Positions 7,909 through 15,859 of a stretch of 21,005 nucleotides of DNA are shown one piece after another. The translations under genes were made by a program, and so were the position numbers. This stretch comes from GCA-002840305 sp964394905. Its GTDB lineage: Bacteria > Patescibacteriota > Patescibacteriia > Patescibacteriales > UBA12465. Numbering within the stretch: position 1 is the stretch's first letter; every line of letters begins with the position of its first letter. Below the pieces are notes generated by a model, which saw only the letters and a program-made list of their open reading frames with translations, ran no database searches and had not been told where the DNA came from. The stretch lies in NCBI GenBank assembly GCA_964394905.1, contig CAYMZF010000013.1, positions 1-21,005 of the forward strand, read 5' to 3'.

Positions 7909-8328
7909 TTATTGTTTAGGTCGTTTAGCACCATAACGACTACGTCCTTGACGACGTTTTTCAACTCCTTGAGAATCATAAACCCCGCGAATTACTTTAT
8001 ATCTAACCCCCGGTAAATCTTTAGTTTTTCCTCCTTTTACTAAAACGATAGAGTGCTCTTGTAAATTATGACCCATACCTGGAATATAGGAAGTAACTTC
8101 CATTCCATTAGATAAACGAACACGAGCTATTTTACGTAAAGCGGAGTTCGGTTTTTTAGGAGTCATAGTAGTAACTTTAAGACAGACCCCTTGTTTAAAA
8201 GGAGCTCCCTTTTTTGTTACTTTTTTCTTTCTATGCAAAGAATCTAAAGTAGTTCTTAAAGCTAAATTTTTCTTTCTTTTACTAGACGGTTTACGTCCTT
8301 TTCTAATTAATTGATTGATAGTGGGCAT
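7909..8328 (-). CDS. rpsL: 30S ribosomal protein S12
   Basis: S12 sits at the decoding centre of the 30S subunit. The conserved TPKKPNSALRK (56-66) and GGKTKDLPGVRY (99-110) motifs are present; the latter holds the aspartate that many bacteria methylthiolate. At 139 residues it is longer than the E. coli protein (124). The difference is mainly an insertion of about 15 residues near positions 15-40 (NLALRTTLDSLHRKKKV), as in lineages with the long-linker form of S12. It is the first gene of the rpsL-rpsG-fusA unit. A TATAAT at 8381-8386 may drive it. The start is ATG without a Shine-Dalgarno sequence. Confidence 0.97.
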   Translation of the reverse strand: MPTINQLIRKGRKPSSKRKKNLALRTTLDSLHRKKKVTKKGAPFKQGVCLKVTTMTPKKPNSALRKIARVRLSNGMEVTSYIPGMGHNLQEHSIVLVKGGKTKDLPGVRYKVIRGVYDSQGVEKRRQGRSRYGAKRPKQ

Positions 8329-8380
8329 AATAAAAAATTTTAAAAATAATCAAAAAAATATAAAAACCTAATAGGCCTTT

Positions 8381-8386
8381 ATTATA
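8381..8386 (-). promoter_or_regulatory. Possible -10 box of rpsL
   Basis: A perfect TATAAT on the minus strand lies about 53 bases upstream of the rpsL ATG, in the 79-base gap after the upstream membrane gene. There is no matching -35 at 16-18 bp. A TTGACT at 8416-8421, inside the upstream gene's end, is too far away unless it serves a TAAATT at 8393-8398, which is exactly 17 bp from it. Two weak alternatives, neither proven. Confidence 0.35.
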
Positions 8387-8407
8387 TCTAAAAATTTATC
8401 AAAATAT

Positions 8408-8854
8408 TTAGAATAAGTCAAGGTTAAAAACAATAAAGATGGAAAATAGAATTAAACTAAAAACAACTTCTTTTTTGGAACAATAAGAAATAAAGCCGAT
8501 AATATTAAATTTTTTTATCGGAAAAAACGGAAAAAAGGGTGAACTATCAATAGCATCTAATATTAAATGGCCTAAATAAGCCAAAGAAAAAACCCAACCA
8601 AAATGAAAATTAATCAAACAAGCTCCTACCGATAAAATTATCCAAGAAAAAATATTATGAAAAAAACAACGAGAAGTATCAGTGGAATTAGTGGTTCTTT
8701 TTAAAAGTTTTTTTAAATTAAATAATTCTTTATCTTTAAAGGCCGGCCAAAGATGATCAACATCAATTAGTAACGAACCTAAAATAGCCGCCGGATAATC
8801 CCCCGTCGCTTTTCCAATAATCAAACCTAAAGCTAAATGAGTAATTCCATACAT
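8408..8854 (-). CDS. DUF457/YdjM-like membrane protein, putative metal-dependent hydrolase
   Basis: A 148-residue membrane protein with hydrophobic segments near 5-30, 68-100 and 128-146. Its pattern of His and Asp residues recalls the YdjM/DUF457 'membrane-bound metal-dependent hydrolase' family: H6 in THLALGLIIGK, D31-D33-H34 in LIDVDHLWP, R62 and H66 in RCFFHNIFSW, H96 and D100 in GHLILDAI. No reaction is established with confidence for that family, so I give none. The ATG comes three bases after the stop of the M50 protease gene, which indicates translational coupling. It is probably co-transcribed with the protease from the promoter at 9576-9604, and may read on into rpsL because I see no clear terminator between them. 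Confidence 0.72.
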   Translation of the reverse strand: MYGITHLALGLIIGKATGDYPAAILGSLLIDVDHLWPAFKDKELFNLKKLLKRTTNSTDTSRCFFHNIFSWIILSVGACLINFHFGWVFSLAYLGHLILDAIDSSPFFPFFPIKKFNIIGFISYCSKKEVVFSLILFSIFIVFNLDLF

Positions 8855-8857
8855 AAT

Positions 8858-9553
8858 TTAAAATAAGTAAACTCCGGTTAAAAAATACAGAGAATAAATA
8901 ATCGGATACATTAAATATTTAGAAAAACCTAAAAGTAATAAAAATAAAACAATAAACATCCCATAACGTTCTATGGAAAAAAATTTGTACTTTAATTTAC
9001 TGGGTAAAAAATTTAAAATAATTTTAGAACCGTCTAAAGGCGGAATAGGAATTAAATTAAAAATAGCTAACAGTAAATTTAAAAAACAAAAAATTATAGC
9101 CATTAAAAACACTACAATCAAAAAATTACCCGCCATCGCCGTGGAAGCAGAAACTGTATCATTCATCAAAAAATAAGCTAATAAATTTGTTTTAACACCG
9201 GAAGCCAAAGGCAAAAATCTGGCTATCAAACCAAAAATAACGGCTAAAGACAAATTGGCTAATGGTCCGCTTACAGCCACTTTTAAATCACCATATTTTT
9301 TATCTCTTAATCTTAAGGGATTATAAGGGACAGGTTTAGCCCAAGCCAATATAAAACCACTACCTGATATTAAAAAAAACAAGGGTAATATAATAGAACC
9401 GAATAAATCAATATGCGGTATCGGGTTTAAAGTTAAACGACCTAAATCTTTAGCGGTACTATCCCCTAAACGATTAGCCATAAAAGCATGCCCGTATTCA
9501 TGAACAATTATGGAAAAAATTAAAATTACAACTGTCAAAATTGTTATGGCCAT
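8858..9553 (-). CDS. Site-2 protease family (M50) membrane metalloprotease
   Basis: A 231-residue polytopic membrane protein of the compact YwhC/SpoIVFB-like M50 branch, which cleaves substrates within the membrane using zinc. The zinc motif HEYGH is at 18-22 in the first membrane helix. The third ligand motif NLIPIPPLDG is at 166-175, with D174 as the expected ligand. GRLTLNPIPHIDLFGSI follows the first helix, as in the family. There is no PDZ domain. The substrate is unknown, and no anti-sigma factor gene is nearby. It starts at ATG 9553, behind a good divergent promoter, and ends three bases before the next gene, so the two form an operon. Confidence 0.9.
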   Translation of the reverse strand: MAITILTVVILIFSIIVHEYGHAFMANRLGDSTAKDLGRLTLNPIPHIDLFGSIILPLFFLISGSGFILAWAKPVPYNPLRLRDKKYGDLKVAVSGPLANLSLAVIFGLIARFLPLASGVKTNLLAYFLMNDTVSASTAMAGNFLIVVFLMAIIFCFLNLLLAIFNLIPIPPLDGSKIILNFLPSKLKYKFFSIERYGMFIVLFLLLLGFSKYLMYPIIYSLYFLTGVYLF

Positions 9554-9575
9554 AAAATCAATTAATTATGCTATT

Positions 9576-9604
9576 AGTATAACAGATAAAAGAAAGCTTG
9601 GCAA
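9576..9604 (-). promoter_or_regulatory. Promoter of the M50 protease unit
   Basis: On the minus strand a -35 TTGCCA (9599-9604) and a -10 TATACT (9576-9581) are separated by 17 bp. The predicted start is some 15 bases before the ATG, giving a very short leader. Confidence 0.75.
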
Positions 9605-9639
9605 AAAGCTTTGATAAAAAACAATAATTAAAAATGGAC

Positions 9640-9667
9640 TTGATTATTTTTAAAATTATGTTAGAAT
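9640..9667 (+). promoter_or_regulatory. Promoter of rpmB
   Basis: On the plus strand a -35 TTGATT (9640-9645), a 16-bp spacer and a -10 TAGAAT (9662-9667) preceded by TGT (extended -10). It lies about 40 bases before the rpmB ATG and is back to back with the M50 promoter. Confidence 0.65.
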
Positions 9668-9705
9668 AATAAATATTCAAAATATAATTCATAAATAAAA
9701 ACCAT

Positions 9706-9903
9706 ATGGGAAAGAAATGCGACATTTGTGGACGAAGCTCAACTAAGGGAGCCAGCCGATCACACTCCAACATTAAAACACTAAAAAGACAAAACATAAA
9801 TCTTCAAAGCAAGACTATTATGGGAATTAAGACTAAAATTTGTACTAAATGTCTTAAAACCATGCAAAAGAATGAAGATAAAAAAGAGGAAAATAAAAAA
9901 TAA
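9706..9903 (+). CDS. rpmB: 50S ribosomal protein L28
   Basis: L28 is a small protein of the large ribosomal subunit. The 65-residue product begins MGKKCDICGR and has the zinc-binding form of the fold, with Cys pairs at 5/8 and 46/49. The SRSHSNIKTLKRQNINLQ stretch is the conserved rRNA-binding part of L28. The C-terminus is a Lys/Glu tail. It is a single-gene unit on the plus strand with its own promoter and a strong terminator shared with the convergent comEC. The start is ATG, with no Shine-Dalgarno sequence visible. Confidence 0.95.
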   Translation: MGKKCDICGRSSTKGASRSHSNIKTLKRQNINLQSKTIMGIKTKICTKCLKTMQKNEDKKEENKK

Positions 9904-9915
9904 AAATATTTTTTT

Positions 9916-9950
9916 AAAAAACGGGGATAATTTAAGTATCTCCGTTTTTT
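9916..9950. terminator. Bidirectional terminator shared by rpmB and comEC
   Basis: AAAAAACGGGGATA pairs with TATCTCCGTTTTTT across a 7-base loop, a 14-bp stem with A- and T-tracts giving U-runs in both directions. On the plus strand position 9925 makes a G-U pair; on the minus strand it is an A-C mismatch, so the hairpin is better for rpmB. The last codons of comEC, including its stop at 9932-9934, lie inside the structure. Confidence 0.85.
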
Positions 9951-11440
9951 ATTTTAATTTTCTTAATAACAAAAAATAAAATTAAATAATAAAACAACGA
10001 AAAATATCCGGGCCAATAATTTATTTTTAAAATTGCCCCGGGAATATTAGCCGATAAATGATTAATCAATAAAACATATTTTAATGACCAATCTAAAAAT
10101 AAAAATATTAGCTGAGCTAAAAATGGAACTATAAAAGATACCGCCAAAGCTAAAATTGATAAAGTCATTATTAAAGGAATCAGCCAAATAACCAATAAAT
10201 TACTAAGCAAAGCTATTAAAGAAAATTGATTGAAACTAGAAATTAAAAATGGTGCCGTTAAAATTTGAACCGATAAGGTTAAGCTAATTATATCAACAAT
10301 TGATTTACCGATAATAGTTTTACTAAAAATTTTAGAATCTAACCAAACCGATATTATTGGATGAATAATAACTATAGCTAAAACCGCCAAAAATGATAAT
10401 TGAAAACCTAAATCCACCCACAAAATTAAAGGGTTAATAAATACAAGTAAAGTTCCAACTAAAAACAAAACTCTCAGTAAACTGCTGGGACGTCCCAAAT
10501 AAAGGGACAAAGATGACAGGATGGCCATAGCCGTAGCTCTACTGGCCGAAGCCGGAAAACCGACCAAAGTCAAATAAATTAACAGAAAAAATAATACGAT
10601 ATAAAAAGCGACCGTCCGCCTAAAACCTAAAATAATAAAAAAACCAAGAAGTAACGACGACAATAAACTAATATGCAAACCGGAAATAGCCACAATATGA
10701 CTAAGACCCGATCGAGAAAATTCTTCTTGCAAATTTAAACTTAAAGTTTTTTTGTCATTAAGCATCATTGCTTTTATAAAAGCGGACGAATCACCCGATA
10801 AATAATAATCAAATTGGTCGGATAATTTATTTTTAAACTTATACAAAAAATATTTTATATTTATTCTATCGGGTAATAATAAATCTTTTTCCGGTTGAAA
10901 TATTTTGATTTGAGGATAATAAGTTACCGCTGTCAATCCATAACGTTTTAAATATAAAGAATAATCAAACGTGTCAATAAAACCGGGTTCTAAATATTCA
11001 CCCTCAATTTCCACTAAATCATTATAATTGTAAACCGGATATTTACTGATAACCGCTAAAATTTTTCCCTTTAATTTAAAGAAAATATCATGGTCATCTT
11101 GTCCATAAAAAATTTTTAATTTTATTTTTTGTTTATCATCTTTAAGTTCCGGTTCGGCGATAATTTGTCCGATAATTTTAAAACTTTGATTATAATAATT
11201 TTCAATTCGCCCTTTGGAATCAGCCGGCCATAATAATTCATAACGCCACAAACCCAGAAAAAATAAAGCTAAAAATAAAAAAACTTTTTTATGAGAAAAA
11301 TAAAGACATAAAAAAAATATTAAACCAACAATAAAAAAAATTAAAGCCGGAATTATTTTTAAAACGGGGAAAATATAAATTAAACTCAAACCCGTAATCA
11401 AGGAAAAAATTGAAAATTCAAAAATATATTTATCTAACAT
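9932..11440 (-). CDS. comEC: ComEC/Rec2-family DNA uptake channel, short form
   Basis: ComEC forms the inner-membrane channel that takes up single-stranded DNA in natural competence. The protein has N-terminal membrane helices (about 5-70), a soluble DUF4131-like part (about 80-200), and the competence core. The core begins at SGDSSAFIKAMMLNDKK and contains HIVAISGLHISLL (248-260), followed by several more helices. It stops near residue 502, so the C-terminal metallo-beta-lactamase domain of full-length ComEC is absent; short ComEC forms are known in other genomes. I chose the ATG at 11440 over an upstream TTG at 11476, because the extra 12 codons would be made of a perfect inverted repeat. 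It is the last gene of the mraZ operon and runs into the shared terminator. Confidence 0.9.
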   Translation of the reverse strand: MLDKYIFEFSIFSLITGLSLIYIFPVLKIIPALIFFIVGLIFFLCLYFSHKKVFLFLALFFLGLWRYELLWPADSKGRIENYYNQSFKIIGQIIAEPELKDDKQKIKLKIFYGQDDHDIFFKLKGKILAVISKYPVYNYNDLVEIEGEYLEPGFIDTFDYSLYLKRYGLTAVTYYPQIKIFQPEKDLLLPDRINIKYFLYKFKNKLSDQFDYYLSGDSSAFIKAMMLNDKKTLSLNLQEEFSRSGLSHIVAISGLHISLLSSLLLGFFIILGFRRTVAFYIVLFFLLIYLTLVGFPASASRATAMAILSSLSLYLGRPSSLLRVLFLVGTLLVFINPLILWVDLGFQLSFLAVLAIVIIHPIISVWLDSKIFSKTIIGKSIVDIISLTLSVQILTAPFLISSFNQFSLIALLSNLLVIWLIPLIMTLSILALAVSFIVPFLAQLIFLFLDWSLKYVLLINHLSANIPGAILKINYWPGYFSLFYYLILFFVIKKIKIKNGDT

Positions 11441-11470
11441 AAAATACCAATAAATTAATATTGGTATTTT
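11441..11470 (-). repeat. Perfect inverted repeat abutting the comEC start
   Basis: Two perfect 12-base arms (AAAATACCAATA/TATTGGTATTTT) surround a 6-base loop, and the last base touches the comEC ATG. It lies 56 bases after the prfB stop. It could be a weak terminator or attenuator between prfB and comEC, a protein-binding site, or an RNA stem limiting comEC translation. Only two G-C pairs are in each stem, so termination alone would be weak. Confidence 0.6.
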
Positions 11471-11525
11471 AAACAATCAAAATTAAATTTAATTAAATAA
11501 ATTGATAAAAGAAAAATAAATTAAG

Positions 11526-12632
11526 TTACTTGTTTTTCTTTTTAGCTAAAAAATTAAGGTAAGCTTCCACAAATTTTTCCAAATGACCGTTAATAACCCC
11601 ATCAACATCACTGGTAGAATAATCAGTTCGATGATCTTTTACCATTTTATAAGGTTGAAAAACATAAGATCTGATTTGTTTACCCCAAGTTCCCTGTCCG
11701 GCTTCGCCTTTTATTTCTTTTATAGTTTCTCCGGTTTGTTTAGTTTTTAATTGATATAATTTTGACTTCAAAATTTTTAGAGCTTTTTCTTTATTTTGAT
11801 GCTGCGATCTTTCACTTTGGCAAGAAACTGAAATATTAGTCGGAAGATGAACAATCCTAACAGCCGAATCAGTTGTATTAACACTTTGACCTCCCGGTCC
11901 CGAAGATTTAAAAACATCAATTCGTAAATCCTTGTCTTCAATTATTATTAAACTATCATCTTTTATTTCCGGAATAACTTCAACTCCGGCAAAAGAAGTA
12001 TGACGCATTTTTTCGGCATCAAACGGAGAAATTCTCACTAAACGATGAACTCCATTTTCACTTTTAAAATAACCATAAGCGAAAGGTCCACTAATTTTTA
12101 AAACCGAAGTTTTAATTCCGGCTTCATTAGCTACAGTCCGATCTAAAATTTCAATTTTAAAATCTTTTCTTTCAGCAAAACGGATATACATTCTTTCTAA
12201 AATTTCCGCCCAATCTTGAGCGTCCACTCCGCCAACTCCGGCATGAACCGAAACAATAGCATTAGTATCATCATTGTCTTCGGAAAATAAAAGCAAAAAT
12301 TCTATTTCTTTAAATCGACTTTCCAATTCATTAAATTTATCTCTAATATTTTCTCCTACTGTTTCATCATGACACTCCTCGGATAAATTAGCTAATTCTT
12401 TTAAATTTTTAATTTCTGATTCCAAATCTTCAAAAAGATTGATTTCGGTTCTTAAATACTGCGCTTCTTGATTAGTTCCAACCGCTTCTAAATTATTGTC
12501 CCAAAAATCAAGTTTAGAAATTTTTTTATCCAATTCTTCCAAACGATTTTTTTTCTTTTTAATATTTAAAACATTTTTTATTTCCAAAATACTGTTTTTT
12601 AAATCATTAAGTTTTTCAATTAAATCTTCCAT
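11526..12632 (-). CDS. prfB: Peptide chain release factor 2
   Basis: RF2 recognises UAA and UGA stop codons and triggers peptide release. The 368-residue protein has an N-terminal helical domain, the tripeptide anticodon SPF (202-204, in VRISPFDAEKMR), which marks RF2 and not RF1, and the catalytic GGQ (247-249). It reads in one frame from ATG to TAA; the autoregulatory programmed frameshift found near codon 25 in many prfB genes is absent. It starts 24 bases after murF and lies inside the cell-wall operon. Its presence fits UGA being used as a stop, seen once in this window. Confidence 0.97.
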   Translation of the reverse strand: MEDLIEKLNDLKNSILEIKNVLNIKKKKNRLEELDKKISKLDFWDNNLEAVGTNQEAQYLRTEINLFEDLESEIKNLKELANLSEECHDETVGENIRDKFNELESRFKEIEFLLLFSEDNDDTNAIVSVHAGVGGVDAQDWAEILERMYIRFAERKDFKIEILDRTVANEAGIKTSVLKISGPFAYGYFKSENGVHRLVRISPFDAEKMRHTSFAGVEVIPEIKDDSLIIIEDKDLRIDVFKSSGPGGQSVNTTDSAVRIVHLPTNISVSCQSERSQHQNKEKALKILKSKLYQLKTKQTGETIKEIKGEAGQGTWGKQIRSYVFQPYKMVKDHRTDYSTSDVDGVINGHLEKFVEAYLNFLAKKKNK

Positions 12633-12656
12633 GTTATTTTTATTTATTGTTTATAA

Positions 12657-13946
12657 TTAAATTGACCATTCGCTTCCCTGTCGGACTAATTCTTCCTTCG
12701 CTTTTTCCGGTTCGGCCATAATGTCTTTGACTATTTTTTCCAACCTCATTCCCTGTGAAGCTTTAACTAAAACTAAATCATCGGCTAAAATTCCATTTTT
12801 TATAAACTCCTTAGCCGATTCAAGTTCAGAAAAATTTATAATATTATTTTTATTAAAACCGGCTTTAACGGCCGCTTGACCGATTTTAACCGCCTGTGAA
12901 CCAATTAAAAACAAAATATTAACATCAATTTCGGCAATTTTCCGACCAACTAAACTATGGCCTTCATCGCTATAATCACCTAATTCCAACATATCACCTA
13001 AAATTACAATCTTTCTTCCTTTTGTTTTTTTTATCTTTTCTATAGTTTTTAAAGCATTTAAAGTTGACTCCGGTGAAGAATTATATGTATCGTCAATTAT
13101 AATACTATTTTTTATTCCCGACAAAATATTCATCCGACCGGCAATCGGTTTTATATTTTTTAAACAATCAGATATTTCAATTAAGTTTAAACCTAAAGAA
13201 AAACCAACCGCTAAAGAAGCCAGCGACGAATAAACAGAAGAATAACTGATAGCTTGGGGTAAACTAATAGGAACAATTGATCCTTCGTGTTCTAATTTAA
13301 AATTGATTCCATAAAAATCATTTGATGATAAATTTGCCGGTAAAATAAAAGAAATATCTTCAGCTCGAAAATTCGATCCGGGCTCCAAACCATAATACCA
13401 AATATAATTTTTTATATCTCCAGCTAAATCTTTTAATTGATTATTGTCAAAATTTAAAATAGCAATTCCATTTTTATTTAAATTTTTAATCAATTTAGTT
13501 TTTTCCTTTTTTATTTGATCAAGTGTTCCAAAATATTCAGTATGAGAATGAGAGATGTTGGTGATAACACCGATATCGGGACGAACAATTGATAATAAAT
13601 AATCCATATCACCAATTCTATCAACTCCCATTTCCAAAATTAAAACTTCCGGATAATTTTTGTCGGTTATAATCAGTAATTTAAAAGCTTGCTTAAAAAC
13701 TTTTAACCAACCCAAAAAATTCTTTCCCGGAGAAACCAAACCAATAATTGATAACGGTAAACCAAATTCATTATTATAATTTTTTATACTAGCCCGAACT
13801 CTAAATTTATTTTGTAAAACAAATTCAATATATGTTTTAGCTCCGGTTTTACCAACACTACCGGTAATACCAACCACTTTAGGTTGATATTTTTTTATAA
13901 TCTTTTTAGAAAAACAAGCCAATAATTTTATCACTATTTTTTTCAT
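12657..13946 (-). CDS. murF: MurF-like UDP-MurNAc-tripeptide--D-Ala-D-Ala ligase, short N-terminus
   Basis: A Mur ligase family protein of 429 residues, most like MurF, which adds D-Ala-D-Ala to the peptidoglycan precursor using ATP. The P-loop GITGSVGKT is at 26-34, the central-domain ITNISHSHTEYFG at 129-140, and the MurF-type DDTYNSSPES at 285-294, followed by the C-terminal ligase domain. The P-loop comes only 25 residues from the start, whereas typical MurF has a separate N-terminal domain of about 80 residues that binds the UDP-MurNAc part. Here it is replaced by a short hydrophobic/basic helix. I chose ATG 13946; a TTG four codons upstream is possible. Its place between ftsI and prfB in the division operon supports a cell-wall role. 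Confidence 0.88.
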   Translation of the reverse strand: MKKIVIKLLACFSKKIIKKYQPKVVGITGSVGKTGAKTYIEFVLQNKFRVRASIKNYNNEFGLPLSIIGLVSPGKNFLGWLKVFKQAFKLLIITDKNYPEVLILEMGVDRIGDMDYLLSIVRPDIGVITNISHSHTEYFGTLDQIKKEKTKLIKNLNKNGIAILNFDNNQLKDLAGDIKNYIWYYGLEPGSNFRAEDISFILPANLSSNDFYGINFKLEHEGSIVPISLPQAISYSSVYSSLASLAVGFSLGLNLIEISDCLKNIKPIAGRMNILSGIKNSIIIDDTYNSSPESTLNALKTIEKIKKTKGRKIVILGDMLELGDYSDEGHSLVGRKIAEIDVNILFLIGSQAVKIGQAAVKAGFNKNNIINFSELESAKEFIKNGILADDLVLVKASQGMRLEKIVKDIMAEPEKAKEELVRQGSEWSI

Positions 13947-13968
13947 ATTTTTAATCAAATAATTAAAC

Positions 13969-15843
13969 CTATTCTCTGGTAGCTGGTATCTGATAATATT
14001 TTAACAAAAAATCAACAATTTCGCCAAAGACCGGAACAACTGTCCCTTCAGCATAAACCGAAGTATTAGGACTGTCAAATTTTACTAACATAACAAATTT
14101 AGGATCTTCAATCGGACCATAACCGACAAAGGTATGAATATATTTATTTTTTAAATATCCTCCACTATCAGATGGAATTTGAGCTGTGCCGGTTTTACCG
14201 CCGATATAATAACCTTTAACTTTAGATTTCTTGGCATGACCGTTTTCAATGACATTAACTAACATCGCCGAAACGGTTTCAGCTGTTTGTTCCGAAACAA
14301 CCTGTCTAACAACTTTGGGCTCGGTAGTTTTAATAACGTTATCATCTTTATCCAAAATTTTATCAACAATATATGGNNNNNNNNNNNNNNNNNNNNNNNN
14401 NNNNNNNNNNNNNNNNNNNNNNNNNNNNNNNNNNNNNNNNNNNNNNNNNNNNNNNNNNNNNNNNNNNNNNNNNNNNCCATAAGTATCATAATCAGAATTT
14501 TTTATAGTCCAACTATCAATTTTTAATTGTCCCTTATCTTCATAATAGGTATCGGGAGTAATCTTGCCTTGATCAATAGCTATCGCCATAGTAATGGTTT
14601 TAAAAACCGAACCGGGTTCATATTGATAAGATACTGTTTGATTATCAAATAAACTAGTATCGCTTACATCTTGATAATTATTGGGATCAAAATTTGGCCA
14701 AGAACACATAGCAATTATTTTTCCGGTTTTAGGATCCATTACTATAATACTACCACCGGTAAAGCTATGTTTAGCTTGAGCTTCTTCTAATTTCTGACAA
14801 ATATGTAATTGGACAGCATAATCAATAGTTAAAACCAAATTTTGACCATCAACTGGAGTCTGATATTCTTCTTTATCAATAATTATTTTTTCACCTTTGT
14901 AGCTACCTTTATCACCTAATAAATAACCGTCTTCTCCGGTTAATTCTTCGTTAAAATAACCCTCTAAGCCATAATTACCTACATTGTCTAAATTAGAAAA
15001 ACCGATAACATTAGAAAAAATATTTTTTTCCGGATAATAACGCAAAGTTTCCCAATTTAAACTGACTCCCGGTATTTTAGAGCTGATATCTTCTCCGGCT
15101 AAAAACACCTTACCATTATCAACGCTTAAATCCGAAGAAGTGCCGATTGATAAACTATCTTTTAAGCAATCATAATAAAAATCAATCAAATCATCTTTTT
15201 CAATTTTTCTTTTTATTAATCGGGAATATTTATCGCTGACATTAACTTTAATAAAATAATCATTAATAATAGTTTGTTTTTGTTCCTCTATCTCTAAATC
15301 TCGTTTTATTTTTTTAAACTCTTGCCATTCGGCATTAGATTCTAAATTTTTTTGTCGAACACCAATTTCATCTTTCTTTATTTTTTTTTCTTCATCGCTT
15401 ATAGACAAACCGTCAATATAGGTTAATTCAGCCAGTAAATCATTTTGCTCTTGATCGGATAATTCTTTATCAACTTTGGCTTCAACTTCGGCTTTATGAA
15501 AAACATTATAAACATGTTCCAAAACTCCCTTAATTTCATCTTCACTTAAAGCTTTAGGATTAATATAAACAGCGGCAAAATCTTTATTTAGAGCAATCGG
15601 ATAAAGACTGGCATCTTGAGATTCTAAATAAATTTTACCGCGCTTAGCTTTCAGTTCGCTATAAGTATTGTGTTGCTGATCAGCTTTAGCCAAATACTTA
15701 TCATGCTCAATAATTTGTAAATAATACAACTTTATCAACATGGCAATAAAAATTAAAAAAATAATCGCTATTAAGTAGTAAAGGCGATTATTTTTTAACT
15801 CGGACTCACTATGATTATTTCTTTTCAAAAAATTGGAAGCCAT
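13969..15843 (-). CDS. ftsI: FtsI-type class B penicillin-binding protein (contains assembly gap)
   Basis: A septal transpeptidase that cross-links peptidoglycan; membrane-anchored with the catalytic domain outside. One membrane segment lies at 21-45. The pedestal follows from RGKIYLESQ, with an unusual Glu/Lys-rich helical stretch at about 100-195. The transpeptidase domain then has SVFK at 412-415 (S412 nucleophile) and KTGT at 550-553. The third motif, SxN, falls in a run of 100 N at 14377-14476 and cannot be seen. The distance from SxxK to KTGT is 138 residues including the gap, against 187 in E. coli FtsI, so more sequence is probably missing than the N-run shows. The C-terminus is normal and the stop is TAG. 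It lies between ftsL and murF, the expected dcw position. Confidence 0.93.
   Translation of the reverse strand: MASNFLKRNNHSESELKNNRLYYLIAIIFLIFIAMLIKLYYLQIIEHDKYLAKADQQHNTYSELKAKRGKIYLESQDASLYPIALNKDFAAVYINPKALSEDEIKGVLEHVYNVFHKAEVEAKVDKELSDQEQNDLLAELTYIDGLSISDEEKKIKKDEIGVRQKNLESNAEWQEFKKIKRDLEIEEQKQTIINDYFIKVNVSDKYSRLIKRKIEKDDLIDFYYDCLKDSLSIGTSSDLSVDNGKVFLAGEDISSKIPGVSLNWETLRYYPEKNIFSNVIGFSNLDNVGNYGLEGYFNEELTGEDGYLLGDKGSYKGEKIIIDKEEYQTPVDGQNLVLTIDYAVQLHICQKLEEAQAKHSFTGGSIIVMDPKTGKIIAMCSWPNFDPNNYQDVSDTSLFDNQTVSYQYEPGSVFKTITMAIAIDQGKITPDTYYEDKGQLKIDSWTIKNSDYDTYXXXXXXXXXXXXXXXXXXXXXXXXXXXXXXXXXXPYIVDKILDKDDNVIKTTEPKVVRQVVSEQTAETVSAMLVNVIENGHAKKSKVKGYYIGGKTGTAQIPSDSGGYLKNKYIHTFVGYGPIEDPKFVMLVKFDSPNTSVYAEGTVVPVFGEIVDFLLKYYQIPATRE
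14377..14476. other. Run of 100 N: scaffold gap inside ftsI
   Basis: Exactly 100 N, a common placeholder for a gap of unknown size. The reading frame stays open on both sides, but with a 100-base placeholder this is chance and does not show the true length. The flanks are TATGG on the left and CCATA on the right, a 5-base inverted repeat that may be coincidental. Confidence 0.98.
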
Positions 15844-15859
15844 CTTATTCTAATAAATA

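Noticed and set aside
9558..9797. 79-residue open frame antisense to rpmB
   Set aside because: It overlaps the well-supported rpmB and both mapped promoters, and its composition is what AT-rich non-coding DNA gives.
11526..12632. Programmed frameshift in prfB
   Set aside because: The gene reads in a single frame from an ATG through to TAA, with a complete N-terminal domain and no in-frame TGA near codon 25.
14249..14526. Open frames spanning the N-run in other frames
   Set aside because: They exist only because N codons contain no stops; the true frame is that of ftsI.
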